From NCBI RefSeq assembly GCF_009467825.1, contig NZ_WIOK01000037.1, forward strand, positions 1 through 49,068: DNA of 49,068 nt. The letters run 5' to 3'. Under the pieces are notes generated by a model. It saw nothing but the letters and a program-made list of their open reading frames with translations, did no database searches and was not told where the DNA came from. Made by a program: the position numbers and the translations under genes. Numbering within the stretch: position 1 is the stretch's first letter; the number at the start of each line of letters is the position of its first letter. The stretch is from Cyclobacterium xiamenense (GTDB lineage Bacteria; Bacteroidota; Bacteroidia; Cytophagales; Cyclobacteriaceae). Positions 8,827 to 17,442 of the stretch are shown here, in pieces.

Positions 8827-10164
8827 TTATTTTTGGAAGGCTTCGGGCTGTTGGGACTTGGGCAGGTAGTACAAGACCACTCGTCCATCCAAGGTGAGGT
8901 ACTCCCTGGCCACGCGTTGTATGTCTGCCCGACTGACCTCACGGTATTTTTCCAGTTCCCGATTGATGTAGTCGGTGTCCCCGTAAAACAATCGGGCCTC
9001 CGCCAGGTTTTGTGCGATGCCCTCAACGGTCGCATTTTTACTCACCAGATCATTTTCCAGGATGTTTTGAATCTTTTGAAAATCGTCTTCCGAAATGCCT
9101 TCTTCCTGAACCTGTCGAATCAGCCGATCGACCTCATTCTCCAGATCTTCAGGCTCCACCCCCATATTGGTAATCCCGTACATGATAAAGATGCCTCCAT
9201 CTTCCAAATCCAGCGGAATGGCCGCAATAACCAAGGCCTTTTGCTGCTTGTCTACCAGCTCTTTGGTCATCAGGGAGGAATTTCCTCCGGTCAGGTAAGT
9301 GGATAGTATCTCCATGGCATAGGCATCCGGATGATTTTTAGGAGGGAGGTTATAGGCCTGAATGATGGCGGGGATCTGAATATTGTCGTAGATTACATCC
9401 CGAATTTCCTCCTCTTTGCGGGGTTCTTTGACATCCGGACGGTAAATATCTCCTTTGCCCATGGGGATTTCCGAAAAGTACTTTCGGACCCACTCCTCGG
9501 TCTGATCGTAATCGATATCACCTGCAATGGTAAGGATGGCATTGTTTGGCACATAGAAGTCTTTGTAAAATTGCATGAACTCTTCCAGACTCGCGGCATT
9601 CAGGTGATCCAGAGACCCGATGGGTGCCCATTGGTAGGGGTGTTTGGAGTAAGCCCTTGCCAGGGTTTCCGGCAGGATGGTTCCATAGGGCTGGTTATCA
9701 TACCGCTGTCGTTTTTCTTCCTTTACCACCTCCCGCTGGGTTTCCAATCCCACTTCATCGATCTTTGCGTGCAACATGCGCTCACTCTCCAGGTAGAGCG
9801 CCAGTTCCAGGTAGTTGGACGGCATTAACTCGTAATAATACGTGATATCGTTACTTGTGAATGCATTCAACGCACCGCCGTTGCTTTCCACCAATTCGGT
9901 GTATTCTCCTCGTTCGATATTCTCCGATCCTTCGAAGAGCAAATGTTCAAAGAAGTGTGCAAAGCCGGTACGCTCGGGGTCTTCGTTTTTGGAACCTACA
10001 TGGTAGAGAACCGACGTCACCACAATTGGCGTTTGGTTATCCCGATGCATGATTACATGCAGGCCATTTTCCAGGGAAAATTCCCGAAAATCAATCTTAG
10101 TTTGGCCTAGTGCCAAGGTCTGGGTTAGAAAAACACAGACCAACCAAATAGAAAACTTTTTCAT
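8827..10164 (-). CDS. M16 family zinc metallopeptidase, catalytic subunit
   Basis: A 445-residue exported peptidase of the M16B type (signal peptide about 1-20). The inverted zinc motif is H70-F-F-E73-H74 with third ligand E150 in VVKEEKR, the same spacing as in yeast MPP-beta. The C-terminal half carries the second M16 fold, needed to close the chamber. M16 enzymes degrade oligopeptides inside a clamshell, in this case probably in the periplasm. It is the first gene of a three-gene minus-strand unit with the inactive partner and the LolA-like protein. No clear promoter box was found in the 123 bases upstream. Confidence 0.93.
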   Translation of the reverse strand: MKKFSIWLVCVFLTQTLALGQTKIDFREFSLENGLHVIMHRDNQTPIVVTSVLYHVGSKNEDPERTGFAHFFEHLLFEGSENIERGEYTELVESNGGALNAFTSNDITYYYELMPSNYLELALYLESERMLHAKIDEVGLETQREVVKEEKRQRYDNQPYGTILPETLARAYSKHPYQWAPIGSLDHLNAASLEEFMQFYKDFYVPNNAILTIAGDIDYDQTEEWVRKYFSEIPMGKGDIYRPDVKEPRKEEEIRDVIYDNIQIPAIIQAYNLPPKNHPDAYAMEILSTYLTGGNSSLMTKELVDKQQKALVIAAIPLDLEDGGIFIMYGITNMGVEPEDLENEVDRLIRQVQEEGISEDDFQKIQNILENDLVSKNATVEGIAQNLAEARLFYGDTDYINRELEKYREVSRADIQRVAREYLTLDGRVVLYYLPKSQQPEAFQK

Positions 10165-10287
10165 AGGATAAGCGAGTATAATGGTTTCTGGTTGTTAACG
10201 ATATTCACTATGTGCAACCTTCCCCAAAGAAAAAGGTTAAGGGTACGATCACCTGGTAAAAACAAGGGCATACATGAAGGCCCGATC

Positions 10288-10734
10288 TCAAGCCTTAATT
10301 CTTTCTATCAACGCTTTTGAGGCAGCAAGGTTTTTATCGTGCTGGGCTTCCAAAACGGTGAAAAAATCGGCCGATACGAGTTCGGGATTCCGAAGCAAAA
10401 CACCAAAGTCGTGGATGGCCTTTTTCTCTTCCTCCAGGCAGTATTTTGCGATTTCCTTTTCATTATCGTGGTCCAGGGAGGTCTTGAAGTTTTTCCAGGA
10501 ACGCTGAAAAAGATTCAAAAAACTACCCGCCTCTATCGGTTTGCCCTCTAGACGGTATATTTCTTCCACAAGCGCATCCCGCAATACCATCTTTTCTCTG
10601 GCCCGTTCGATAAAGAAATCCTTCAACGAACCTTCCGTTAGGTTTCGGGCGGCATCCTTATATCCCTTGATGCTGTCGTGGGCATGTTTTAATAGTTGGT
10701 TTAAGTAATTTATTAATTTTTGTTGAATCGCCAT
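10288..10734 (-). CDS. PA2169 family four-helix-bundle protein (DUF2383)
   Basis: A 148-residue, all-helical, soluble protein. I recognise the DUF2383/PA2169 pattern: an opening helix with LNQLLKHAHDSIKGYKDAA, then a helix with Glu/Arg at ferritin-like spacing (FFIERAREKM) and a final helix LEAQHDKNLAASKALIERIKA. The family is ferritin-like in fold and is often stress-linked, but its biochemical role is unproven. The gene stands alone on the minus strand, 123 bases before the M16 peptidase gene. No terminator T-run follows, so read-through into the M16 unit is possible. Confidence 0.82.
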   Translation of the reverse strand: MAIQQKLINYLNQLLKHAHDSIKGYKDAARNLTEGSLKDFFIERAREKMVLRDALVEEIYRLEGKPIEAGSFLNLFQRSWKNFKTSLDHDNEKEIAKYCLEEEKKAIHDFGVLLRNPELVSADFFTVLEAQHDKNLAASKALIERIKA

Positions 10735-10888
10735 AGCTAGGTAAAATAACTAATAAACAGTAAATATACCAAAATGCGTTGGTCCTACCTATGCTGAGAC
10801 GGATAAGCTGGTATACAGGTTTGATTTTACCCCTACATTCGATATCTTCACCACGGGTAAATGACTTCTTCTTTTGGCTTCAAAAAAC

Positions 10889-12127
10889 ATGAAAAAAAGC
10901 AAACACTACGCATGCCTACCCCTGCTGGGACTGGCTGTTTCTTTCCTAATCGCCGGATGTGCAGCAAAGGATGCCGCAATACCGGAAAGCAAAAACTGGT
11001 ACAAGGGAAACCTACATACGCACTCGTATTGGAGTGATGGAGACGAATTCCCGGAAGTAATCATGCGTTGGTACAAAGAAAACGGGTACCAATTTGTCGC
11101 GCTTTCCGACCACAATATTTTTCAGGAAGGTGAAAAATGGGTCAATATCCGTCAGGATAGCATGTACCGAAATGCCTTTCAAAACTACCTGAAAGACTAC
11201 GGGGATTCCTGGGTTAATTATGAAGAGAACGGCGACACCCTGCGCGTGAAGTTAAAAACCTTCGCCGAATACGCGCCACTTTATGAGGAAGCGGAACGCT
11301 TTTTACTGCTGCCCGCGGAAGAAATCTCGGCCGGATACGAAGGCAAACCCCTGCACCTAAATGCAACCAACCTGGACCAATTGATACAGCCCCGGGAAGG
11401 TGGAAGTGTGGTGGAAGTATTGCAAAACAACATCAATGCCGTCCTGGAACAACGAAAGGAATCCGGAAAGCCCATGATCGTACATATCAACCATCCGAAT
11501 TTTCGATGGGCGATTACGCTGGAAGACATGATTCGGCTCAAAGGAGAGCGATTCTTTGAAGTTTATAACGGCCATCCAGCAGTAAATAACCTGGGGGATT
11601 CCACCCGTATTGGCTACGAAGAAATGTGGGATTTTATCAACATCGCCTACCTGGAAAAAGGGCAGCCCTTGCTGTTTGGTCTGGCCACCGACGATAGCCA
11701 TAGCTACCACGAACAATCCTCCAAACTGGCCAATTCCGGTCGAGGCTGGGTAGTGGTGAAAGCAGGAGAGCTGACCGCAGGTGCACTGATTGAAGCCCTG
11801 GAAATGGGAGATTTCTACGCGTCTACCGGTGTAGAACTGGAGGAGGTCCATTTTGCGGATAACCAATTGGAGGTTCGGGCAAAACCCAAAGCGGGAGTAA
11901 GCTATACCCTGGAATTTATTGGCTGCAACACTGGAGAAAAGAAAACGCGTGTGCTGAAAACCGTCCGGGGTAATGCAGCCACATTCGAACTCGAAGAGGA
12001 CCTGTTGTTTGTCCGATGCAAGATCACCTCTTCGGAAGCACAGGTAAATCCAGTGGAGAATATGCCTTACCAGTTAGCATGGACACAACCCGTACGTCCC
12101 TCCGATTCAGAAAACGAAAAGCCATAA
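10889..12127 (+). CDS. PHP-domain lipoprotein (putative metal-dependent phosphoesterase)
   Basis: The 412 residues begin with a lipoprotein signal whose lipobox LIAGC puts the modified cysteine near residue 24. The polymerase/histidinol-phosphatase (PHP) fold follows at once, with NLHTHSYWSDG as first metal-binding motif, ALSDHN as second, and later histidines in MIVHINHP and DDSHSY, where the fold needs them. It probably hydrolyses a phosphoester outside the cytoplasm; the substrate is unknown. An in-frame TTG 15 bases upstream is possible, but the ATG at 10889 gives a compact signal peptide. A beta-rich tail (about 325-400) follows the catalytic domain. The gene is monocistronic as far as I can see. 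Confidence 0.85.
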   Translation: MKKSKHYACLPLLGLAVSFLIAGCAAKDAAIPESKNWYKGNLHTHSYWSDGDEFPEVIMRWYKENGYQFVALSDHNIFQEGEKWVNIRQDSMYRNAFQNYLKDYGDSWVNYEENGDTLRVKLKTFAEYAPLYEEAERFLLLPAEEISAGYEGKPLHLNATNLDQLIQPREGGSVVEVLQNNINAVLEQRKESGKPMIVHINHPNFRWAITLEDMIRLKGERFFEVYNGHPAVNNLGDSTRIGYEEMWDFINIAYLEKGQPLLFGLATDDSHSYHEQSSKLANSGRGWVVVKAGELTAGALIEALEMGDFYASTGVELEEVHFADNQLEVRAKPKAGVSYTLEFIGCNTGEKKTRVLKTVRGNAATFELEEDLLFVRCKITSSEAQVNPVENMPYQLAWTQPVRPSDSENEKP

Positions 12128-12249
12128 TTCTTAATCAGACGTAGCCCCTCATCCGGAAAACAAAAACACCTCGTTTGTAGTAAGTAATCAGGTAATGGCC
12201 CTGCAGGAACTTTCCGGGAAGAAAATACCTGCGTTAAACCTACGGAATT

Positions 12250-14433
12250 ATGTCACAACAACTCAAAAATTCGATTAGTCTGCTTCTCTTTTTCCTGAGT
12301 TTTTCCCCGCTTTTTGCTCAAAATCAGAAAAAAATTAGCCTGGAAGACGTCTTTAAGGAAGCCGCGTTCCGCCCAAAAACCGTAGACGGTATCAACTGGA
12401 TGAAGGACGGACGCTTTTACAGCGCCATGAAAACCGTGGATGGGTTTCCGGTAGTGGTGCAGGTAAATCTGGAGACAGGGGAAGAATCCCGGCGATTAAT
12501 TGACGGAAGAAAATTGGGCATTGATTTTGATTTCTATGCATTCAATCCGGACGAAAGCATGGCTCTTTTGGCGTCGGAGGTAGAGTCCATTTACCGTAGG
12601 TCAAGCAAGGCCGTGTACCACCTGCTTAACCTGCAAACGGGTCAAACACGGCAACTTGAAAACGGAGAGAAAATCATGTATGCAAGTCTGTCTCCGGATA
12701 ATTCCAAAGTGGCCTATGTAAAAGGAAACAACTTGTTCTACGAAGAATTGAGTAGCGGCATTCGGGTGCAGGTAACCGATGACGGAGAAACCAATGCCAT
12801 CCGAAACGGTGCTGCCGACTGGGTGTACGAAGAGGAGTTTTCCATGGCCCAAGCCTATGAATGGTCGCCGGATGGAAGCAAATTGGCCTTTATTCGGTTT
12901 GATGAACGGGAAGTTGCTGAATTTTCCATGCAGCTGTGGGGAGACCTGTATCCGGAAAACTACCTGTTTAAATACCCCAAAGCAGGCGAAAAAAACGCCG
13001 AAGTGAGCGTTTTGGTTCACGACTTGAAACAGGGACGCACCCAGCCTATCGATACAGGCGAGGAAACGGATCAGTACCTTCCCCGCATGTATTGGGCCAG
13101 CGACAGCCAAACGCTGGCCATTGTGCGGCTTAACCGGCTTCAAAACCAAAAAGATATTCTTTTCGCTGACAGCAAAACAGGAACGACAAAGACCATACTA
13201 ACGGAAACCTCGGAAACCTATGTGGACCTGAATTACAACGACCATTTTATATTCCTTCCCGAGGAAAACGGGTTTCTGACCACTTCCGAAAGAGACGGTT
13301 TCAAACACATCTACCGGTACGATCTGGAGGGAAACCAAATCCAGCAAATCACACAGGGAAATTGGGAAGTAACCCAGCTGGTCGGGGTGGACCTGGAGCA
13401 GAAAAAAGTATATTACCTTTCCACCGAAATCTCTCCACTTGAACGGCATTTTTTTTCCATTGACATGGAGGGGCGGGATAAAAAATTACTTACCCCCGAG
13501 TCCGGTACCCATGCCATACGCATGAGTCCGGACCATCGGTTTTTTGTGGATGCGTACAGTTCGGTAGCTGAACCGCTAAAAACCCGACTAATGGATGCCA
13601 AAGGCCGGTTACTCAAAACGCTCGAAGAAAACACCGAACTGCAGGAGCAGATGCAAACCTATGCTTACCGTCCGAAGACATTTTTCTCCTTTTCCATCCC
13701 AGACGGCACCGAATTAAACGGCTACTTGATTCAGCCTGCGCACTTTGATCCAGCAAAAAGATATCCGCTTTTACTCTACGTCTACGGAGGACCCGGTTCC
13801 CAAAATGTGGTGAATTCCTGGGGAGGAACCCGCGATTGGTGGCACCAACACCTGGCTGCTGAAGGGTATGTGGTGGCCTGTGTGGATAACCGAGGCACTG
13901 GTGGTCGGGGCAAGGCGTTTAAACACAGCACCTACGGCCAATTAGGTAAGCTGGAAACCCAGGATCAGCTAGCGGCCGCTACGTACCTGGCCTCCATGCC
14001 CTATATTGACAGCGAACGAATCGGTATTTGGGGATGGTCCTATGGGGGCTACATGTCTTCGTTAGCGCTCATGATCGGTCACGACGTCTTTAAAACCGCA
14101 ATAGCCGTCGCCCCGGTGAGCAGCTGGAGGTATTACGATACCATTTATACCGAACGGTACCTACAGACGCCGCAACTCAATCCGGCAGGATACGACAATT
14201 ACAGTCCAATCACGCATGTAAATAAACTTACAGGTAATTTTCTGCTCATTCATGGAACCGGCGATGACAACGTTCATTTTCAAAACTCCGTGGAGTTGCT
14301 TGATGCACTCATTTCCGCTGATAAGCAGGTGGACACCTTCTATTACCCTAATCGCAACCACGGCATTTATGGAGGGAATACCACCTGGCATCTGTACCGA
14401 ATGATGACAAATTATGTCAAAAATAAGCTGTAA
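12250..14433 (+). CDS. Dipeptidyl peptidase IV, S9B family
   Basis: An exported serine peptidase that removes X-Pro or X-Ala dipeptides from peptide N-termini. Of the 727 residues, 1-24 form a signal peptide, about 80-460 the eight-bladed DPPIV propeller, and about 500-727 the alpha/beta-hydrolase domain. The triad is S597 in GWSYGG, D672 in HGTGDDN and H704 in NRNHG. The Glu pair that binds the substrate N-terminus is present in WVYEEEF (E195/E196). All key residues are intact, so it should be active in the periplasm or on the surface. It has its own position between the PHP lipoprotein and a small membrane protein. Confidence 0.96.
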   Translation: MSQQLKNSISLLLFFLSFSPLFAQNQKKISLEDVFKEAAFRPKTVDGINWMKDGRFYSAMKTVDGFPVVVQVNLETGEESRRLIDGRKLGIDFDFYAFNPDESMALLASEVESIYRRSSKAVYHLLNLQTGQTRQLENGEKIMYASLSPDNSKVAYVKGNNLFYEELSSGIRVQVTDDGETNAIRNGAADWVYEEEFSMAQAYEWSPDGSKLAFIRFDEREVAEFSMQLWGDLYPENYLFKYPKAGEKNAEVSVLVHDLKQGRTQPIDTGEETDQYLPRMYWASDSQTLAIVRLNRLQNQKDILFADSKTGTTKTILTETSETYVDLNYNDHFIFLPEENGFLTTSERDGFKHIYRYDLEGNQIQQITQGNWEVTQLVGVDLEQKKVYYLSTEISPLERHFFSIDMEGRDKKLLTPESGTHAIRMSPDHRFFVDAYSSVAEPLKTRLMDAKGRLLKTLEENTELQEQMQTYAYRPKTFFSFSIPDGTELNGYLIQPAHFDPAKRYPLLLYVYGGPGSQNVVNSWGGTRDWWHQHLAAEGYVVACVDNRGTGGRGKAFKHSTYGQLGKLETQDQLAAATYLASMPYIDSERIGIWGWSYGGYMSSLALMIGHDVFKTAIAVAPVSSWRYYDTIYTERYLQTPQLNPAGYDNYSPITHVNKLTGNFLLIHGTGDDNVHFQNSVELLDALISADKQVDTFYYPNRNHGIYGGNTTWHLYRMMTNYVKNKL

Positions 14434-14507
14434 AGAATGGAATGTACCACAGCCTGTTTTTTGGTTTTCAGTGAAATAATGCTATATTCCCTACCAAAAC
14501 CTGTCGT

Positions 14508-14879
14508 ATGAAAGAAACTATCCACACCTCCCTGCAAACCCTGAGCCTAATCGCTGTTATCGGCCTCCTTGCCTGGTATTTCATTGGGAGCAGCGTTCCT
14601 ACGCATACCCTTTTTACCTGGATGATTCTTTTACTGATTGTAACGGAAATCGCCAGCCTGATTTTGATAGGTGGCAGCTTTCCGGAAAGTTACACCTCCC
14701 TTAAAGTTGGCATCATAGCGGCCTTGTTTATTTTGCTAGGAATCAAAAACATGCTTCCTTCCTTTTTCATCCCGCTTACCATTACGCTTATGGCCTTGAA
14801 TTTCCTTTACAATTTTTATACGAGTAGCAAAAGAAAAAAAGGCGGCTACAAACGCAGGCGAAAACCCCTGCGAAATTGA
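14508..14879 (+). CDS. Small four-helix membrane protein, unrecognised
   Basis: This 123-residue protein has four predicted membrane helices (about 10-27, 36-56, 66-82 and 86-105) and a very basic tail (about 107-123: SSKRKKGGYKRRRKPLR). The tail should face the cytoplasm, so with four helices both ends would be inside. I do not recognise a family. The gene follows the DPP-IV gene by 74 bases and could be read from it. A weak -7-like element (TATATTCC) lies about 30 bases before the ATG. Confidence 0.65.
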   Translation: MKETIHTSLQTLSLIAVIGLLAWYFIGSSVPTHTLFTWMILLLIVTEIASLILIGGSFPESYTSLKVGIIAALFILLGIKNMLPSFFIPLTITLMALNFLYNFYTSSKRKKGGYKRRRKPLRN

Positions 14880-15287
14880 ATTGGCAAAAAGGGCCTTTCA
14901 TTCCATTGACCGTACCTGCCCCCACATTGCTTTTCACTATCCGGTGTTCGCTTCCATTCGATACCTGTTCGATAGTGGACGTAATTTCCGATCCAAAACC
15001 GTGATAATCCGTTTACATTAATCATTTTTTAAAAAATTCCGGTTGCTTTTTTTTACAAAACTTAGCCTGCTGGAAGGGACTTTTTTCTCAAAACCCGTCT
15101 CATTTTCAGACAACTCCTGCATCAAACGTCCGCTTTCGACACACTTTCCGCGGCAAGTGGTTGGCAAAAAGGTTTCACTCCAGTGTGGAAATTATCGTCG
15201 CAGGCGGGGGGCTCTTTTATTCGCATTTCGTGGTATGGCATTGGTAGCAAGAGAGGAAAACAGACTATCCATTAAATGCACAAAATC
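14880..15287 (+). other. Intergenic stretch with a repeated 12-mer
   Basis: These 408 bases hold no convincing gene. The 82-codon frame at 15043-15291 starts with TTG and its composition is not protein-like. The only structure I see is the 12-mer TTGGCAAAAAGG, present exactly at 14881-14892 and again at 15161-15172. No terminator or standard promoter was found. Confidence 0.4.
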
Positions 15288-15854
15288 ATGAAAACATTCG
15301 CAACTCTCGTACTCACCCTCGGCCTGGTCGTTGGAAGTATGGCCTCGGAAAAAAGCCTGATGGAAATCGCCTCAATAGAACAAGAAGGGCAGCGATTTAC
15401 GCTTCGATTGGCAGCTGCCATAGGTCCCCTGACCGTTTCGATCTACGATCCCAATGGAAAATTGATCGCAAAAGACCGCTATCAGGTTGATTGCCCACTA
15501 ACGATTCCCTACAACTTGACGGAGGTCCCCGAAGGAACGTATGACGTGGAGATCAAAACCGGCGAGGAATCCGTGCGCTACGGGGTGGCTAGCAAAAAAC
15601 CCGCACCACGGCGCCCGATGGCCTACGCCAAGGTTTTGGATGAAAAGACCTTTTCCCTAAAAATGTTGGGCGTAAAAAAACCCGGAACCCGGATCACCAT
15701 CTACGACCAAAACCACAAACGAATTGCCTCGGACACCATTGAAGAAACCGGCGGATTTTCGAAAAAGTACCACCTGAAATTTATGAAAGTGGAGGACATT
15801 TACCTCCGCGTACAGGATGCAAACGGTCGTGCTTCCTACCTCTACCTGGACTAA
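15288..15854 (+). CDS. Secreted protein of two beta-sandwich-like repeats, unrecognised
   Basis: A 188-residue protein with a signal peptide (MKTFATLVLTLGLVVGSMAS). The mature part seems to be two related segments: RFTLRLAAAIGPLTVSIYDP-NGKLIAKDRY and FSLKMLGVKKPGTRITIYDQ-NHKRIASDTI align by eye, each being strand, turn and strand with an IYD(P/Q)N core. This suggests a duplicated immunoglobulin-like fold. An earlier in-frame ATG at 15276 would add four residues; the chosen start gives the cleaner signal peptide. I know of no function. A strong terminator follows 30 bases downstream. Confidence 0.7.
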   Translation: MKTFATLVLTLGLVVGSMASEKSLMEIASIEQEGQRFTLRLAAAIGPLTVSIYDPNGKLIAKDRYQVDCPLTIPYNLTEVPEGTYDVEIKTGEESVRYGVASKKPAPRRPMAYAKVLDEKTFSLKMLGVKKPGTRITIYDQNHKRIASDTIEETGGFSKKYHLKFMKVEDIYLRVQDANGRASYLYLD

Positions 15855-15884
15855 AATCATTACAAGCTGAAACTGGATTGACCT

Positions 15885-15915
15885 GGCCGGACTGCCAATG
15901 CGCTCCGGCCTTTTT
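15885..15915 (+). terminator. Rho-independent terminator
   Basis: The stem GGCCGGA (15885-15891) pairs with TCCGGCC (15904-15910) and is followed by TTTTT. It ends the transcript of the beta-sandwich protein and sits just before the convergent TIM-barrel gene. Confidence 0.8.
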
Positions 15916-15933
15916 CTTTCCACGCTCCTGGAA

Positions 15934-16773
15934 TTATTCCGCTAAAATCGACTGAATAAAATAGACCGATTGGGGAATTTGGGCCACCGATCGGGAAGAC
16001 TCGTCTTCGATGAGCAGGTAATCGGTACCAGCCATTTTGGCGTGCCGGATGATGCCCTCCACGTCGATGTCTCCTTCACCCAACACCACATTGGACTGCT
16101 TGTCTCCCGTTCCGTCGCTGCTGCCCGGAGTGCCTGGCTTGCGGTCCTTTAGGTGTAGCAGGGGAAACTTATCCGGATACGCCTTCAATAGTGCCAGGGG
16201 GTCCGCTCCAGCCATTTTCACCCAGAAAACATCCATTTCAAAAGCGAAGTGCTCGGCATTTTCCAGTATGTAATCAAAAAGGGTTCCTCCTTCGTAAGGC
16301 GTAAACTCGTACCCATGCGGATGGTAGCAAAACGTGAGGCCTGCCTCCTTTGCCATCCTCCCCGCCCGATTAAAAACCTCCAGGGCCTCTTTTGCCTCTA
16401 CCTCGCCAAAACTACCGGACGCATGCGGAATCCAAAAGGTTACGATGTAGTTAGCGCCAAAAAACCTGGCCCGCTCAATGACCGCCTGCGGATTATCCCG
16501 CATTTCCTCAAAAGTACCTCCCACGCTTACCAACTGAAGCCCGTATTTTTCCAAAAGTGCCTTGTATTTTTTTTCACTCAATCCATAGGTTCCCCCACCT
16601 TCAATATAGCGAATGCCCCATTGGTTGATGAGTTGGTGGTACCTTTCTACATCCGTCTTCATCTGCTCCCGAAGACTGTAAAGTTGAAGGCCGATTTTCT
16701 GCGCTTGAAGGTCGCTCGTTGACTCCACGAGCAACAAGGTAGCAAAAACGAGTAAAAGGAGGGGCTTATTCAT
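15934..16773 (-). CDS. Exported sugar phosphate isomerase/epimerase-like TIM-barrel protein
   Basis: The 279 residues consist of a signal peptide (about 1-24) and an xylose-isomerase-like (AP endonuclease 2 superfamily) TIM barrel. Conserved pieces are IGLQLYSLRE at the first strand, CYHPHGYEF, FEMDVFWVKMAG, LLHLKDR and the terminal YLLIEDE, which supply the usual His/Glu/Asp metal ligands. Such exported barrels are abundant in Bacteroidota and are usually placed in sugar or inositol catabolism, but the substrate cannot be assigned. Located between convergent and same-strand small genes, it is not in an obvious sugar operon. Confidence 0.85.
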   Translation of the reverse strand: MNKPLLLLVFATLLLVESTSDLQAQKIGLQLYSLREQMKTDVERYHQLINQWGIRYIEGGGTYGLSEKKYKALLEKYGLQLVSVGGTFEEMRDNPQAVIERARFFGANYIVTFWIPHASGSFGEVEAKEALEVFNRAGRMAKEAGLTFCYHPHGYEFTPYEGGTLFDYILENAEHFAFEMDVFWVKMAGADPLALLKAYPDKFPLLHLKDRKPGTPGSSDGTGDKQSNVVLGEGDIDVEGIIRHAKMAGTDYLLIEDESSRSVAQIPQSVYFIQSILAE

Positions 16774-16882
16774 GGTTCTGGGTTTACTGGTGATTTAAAT
16801 CCGCCTACGCCTCGTGAATATAAAAAATCCCGGAAACAAAACGCAACAAGTCAACAACGAATGCTACGGCAGTTATCTTCGC

Positions 16883-17248
16883 TTAGTCCTCTTTGAACCG
16901 ATCCAGGACGTACAAAAAAATATTAAAGGACAGCGTAGACACCTCTTCCGAAGAAGCCTCTCCGGTAAGGTTTTCCCGTTCGCCCATTTCTTTGTACTTT
17001 GGCTTTTTCGTGGTGTTTTCTTCCCTGGTATATCCCGAAAATGAGCGGTCTCCCGAAGGTTTGGTTGATTTATCCACCTGGTTTTCGGAAGTTTGCGGAT
17101 GATAGGGAAGTTCTTTTCTCTCTTTATCCGAGAGAATACGCTCCTCCGCTGTCTGTCCACTGGCAGTAGATACGGCAAGAGCGCAGAATATTAGTCCTGC
17201 AAATAAAAATTTTAAACTAATTTTCAGAAGTATATTTCGTAAATTCAC
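16883..17248 (-). CDS. Small secreted hypothetical protein (GTG start)
   Basis: This 121-residue frame opens with GTG; no in-frame ATG gives a signal peptide. Residues 1-31 form a good signal peptide ending ASGQ. The mature part (about 32-105) is polar, charged and probably disordered, and the end (STLSFNIFLYVLDRFKED) is a short amphipathic segment. Overlapping frames on both strands lack these traits, which is why I chose this one. I do not recognise a family. It is followed by the TIM-barrel gene 109 bases downstream on the same strand. Confidence 0.5.
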   Translation of the reverse strand: MNLRNILLKISLKFLFAGLIFCALAVSTASGQTAEERILSDKERKELPYHPQTSENQVDKSTKPSGDRSFSGYTREENTTKKPKYKEMGERENLTGEASSEEVSTLSFNIFLYVLDRFKED

Positions 17249-17442
17249 CGGTAGCCATGTTTTGGATAAAGAATCAATCCCTAGAAACGAGAACTTACTT
17301 CAAAAATACTGAAAAATTCGTTGGATTGCAAAGGATTATCGTGAATCCTTTTAACCTGCCGGACGGTCGTTTGGCCGTACAGCCGGTAAAAAGCGCCGGG
17401 TATTGCTACCCCTTGTGTACCAAAAAATGAATCCATTTTTCC

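Noticed and set aside
15043-15291. 82-codon frame before the beta-sandwich protein gene
   Set aside because: TTG start, no export or domain signal, and it overlaps the better supported start region of the next gene.
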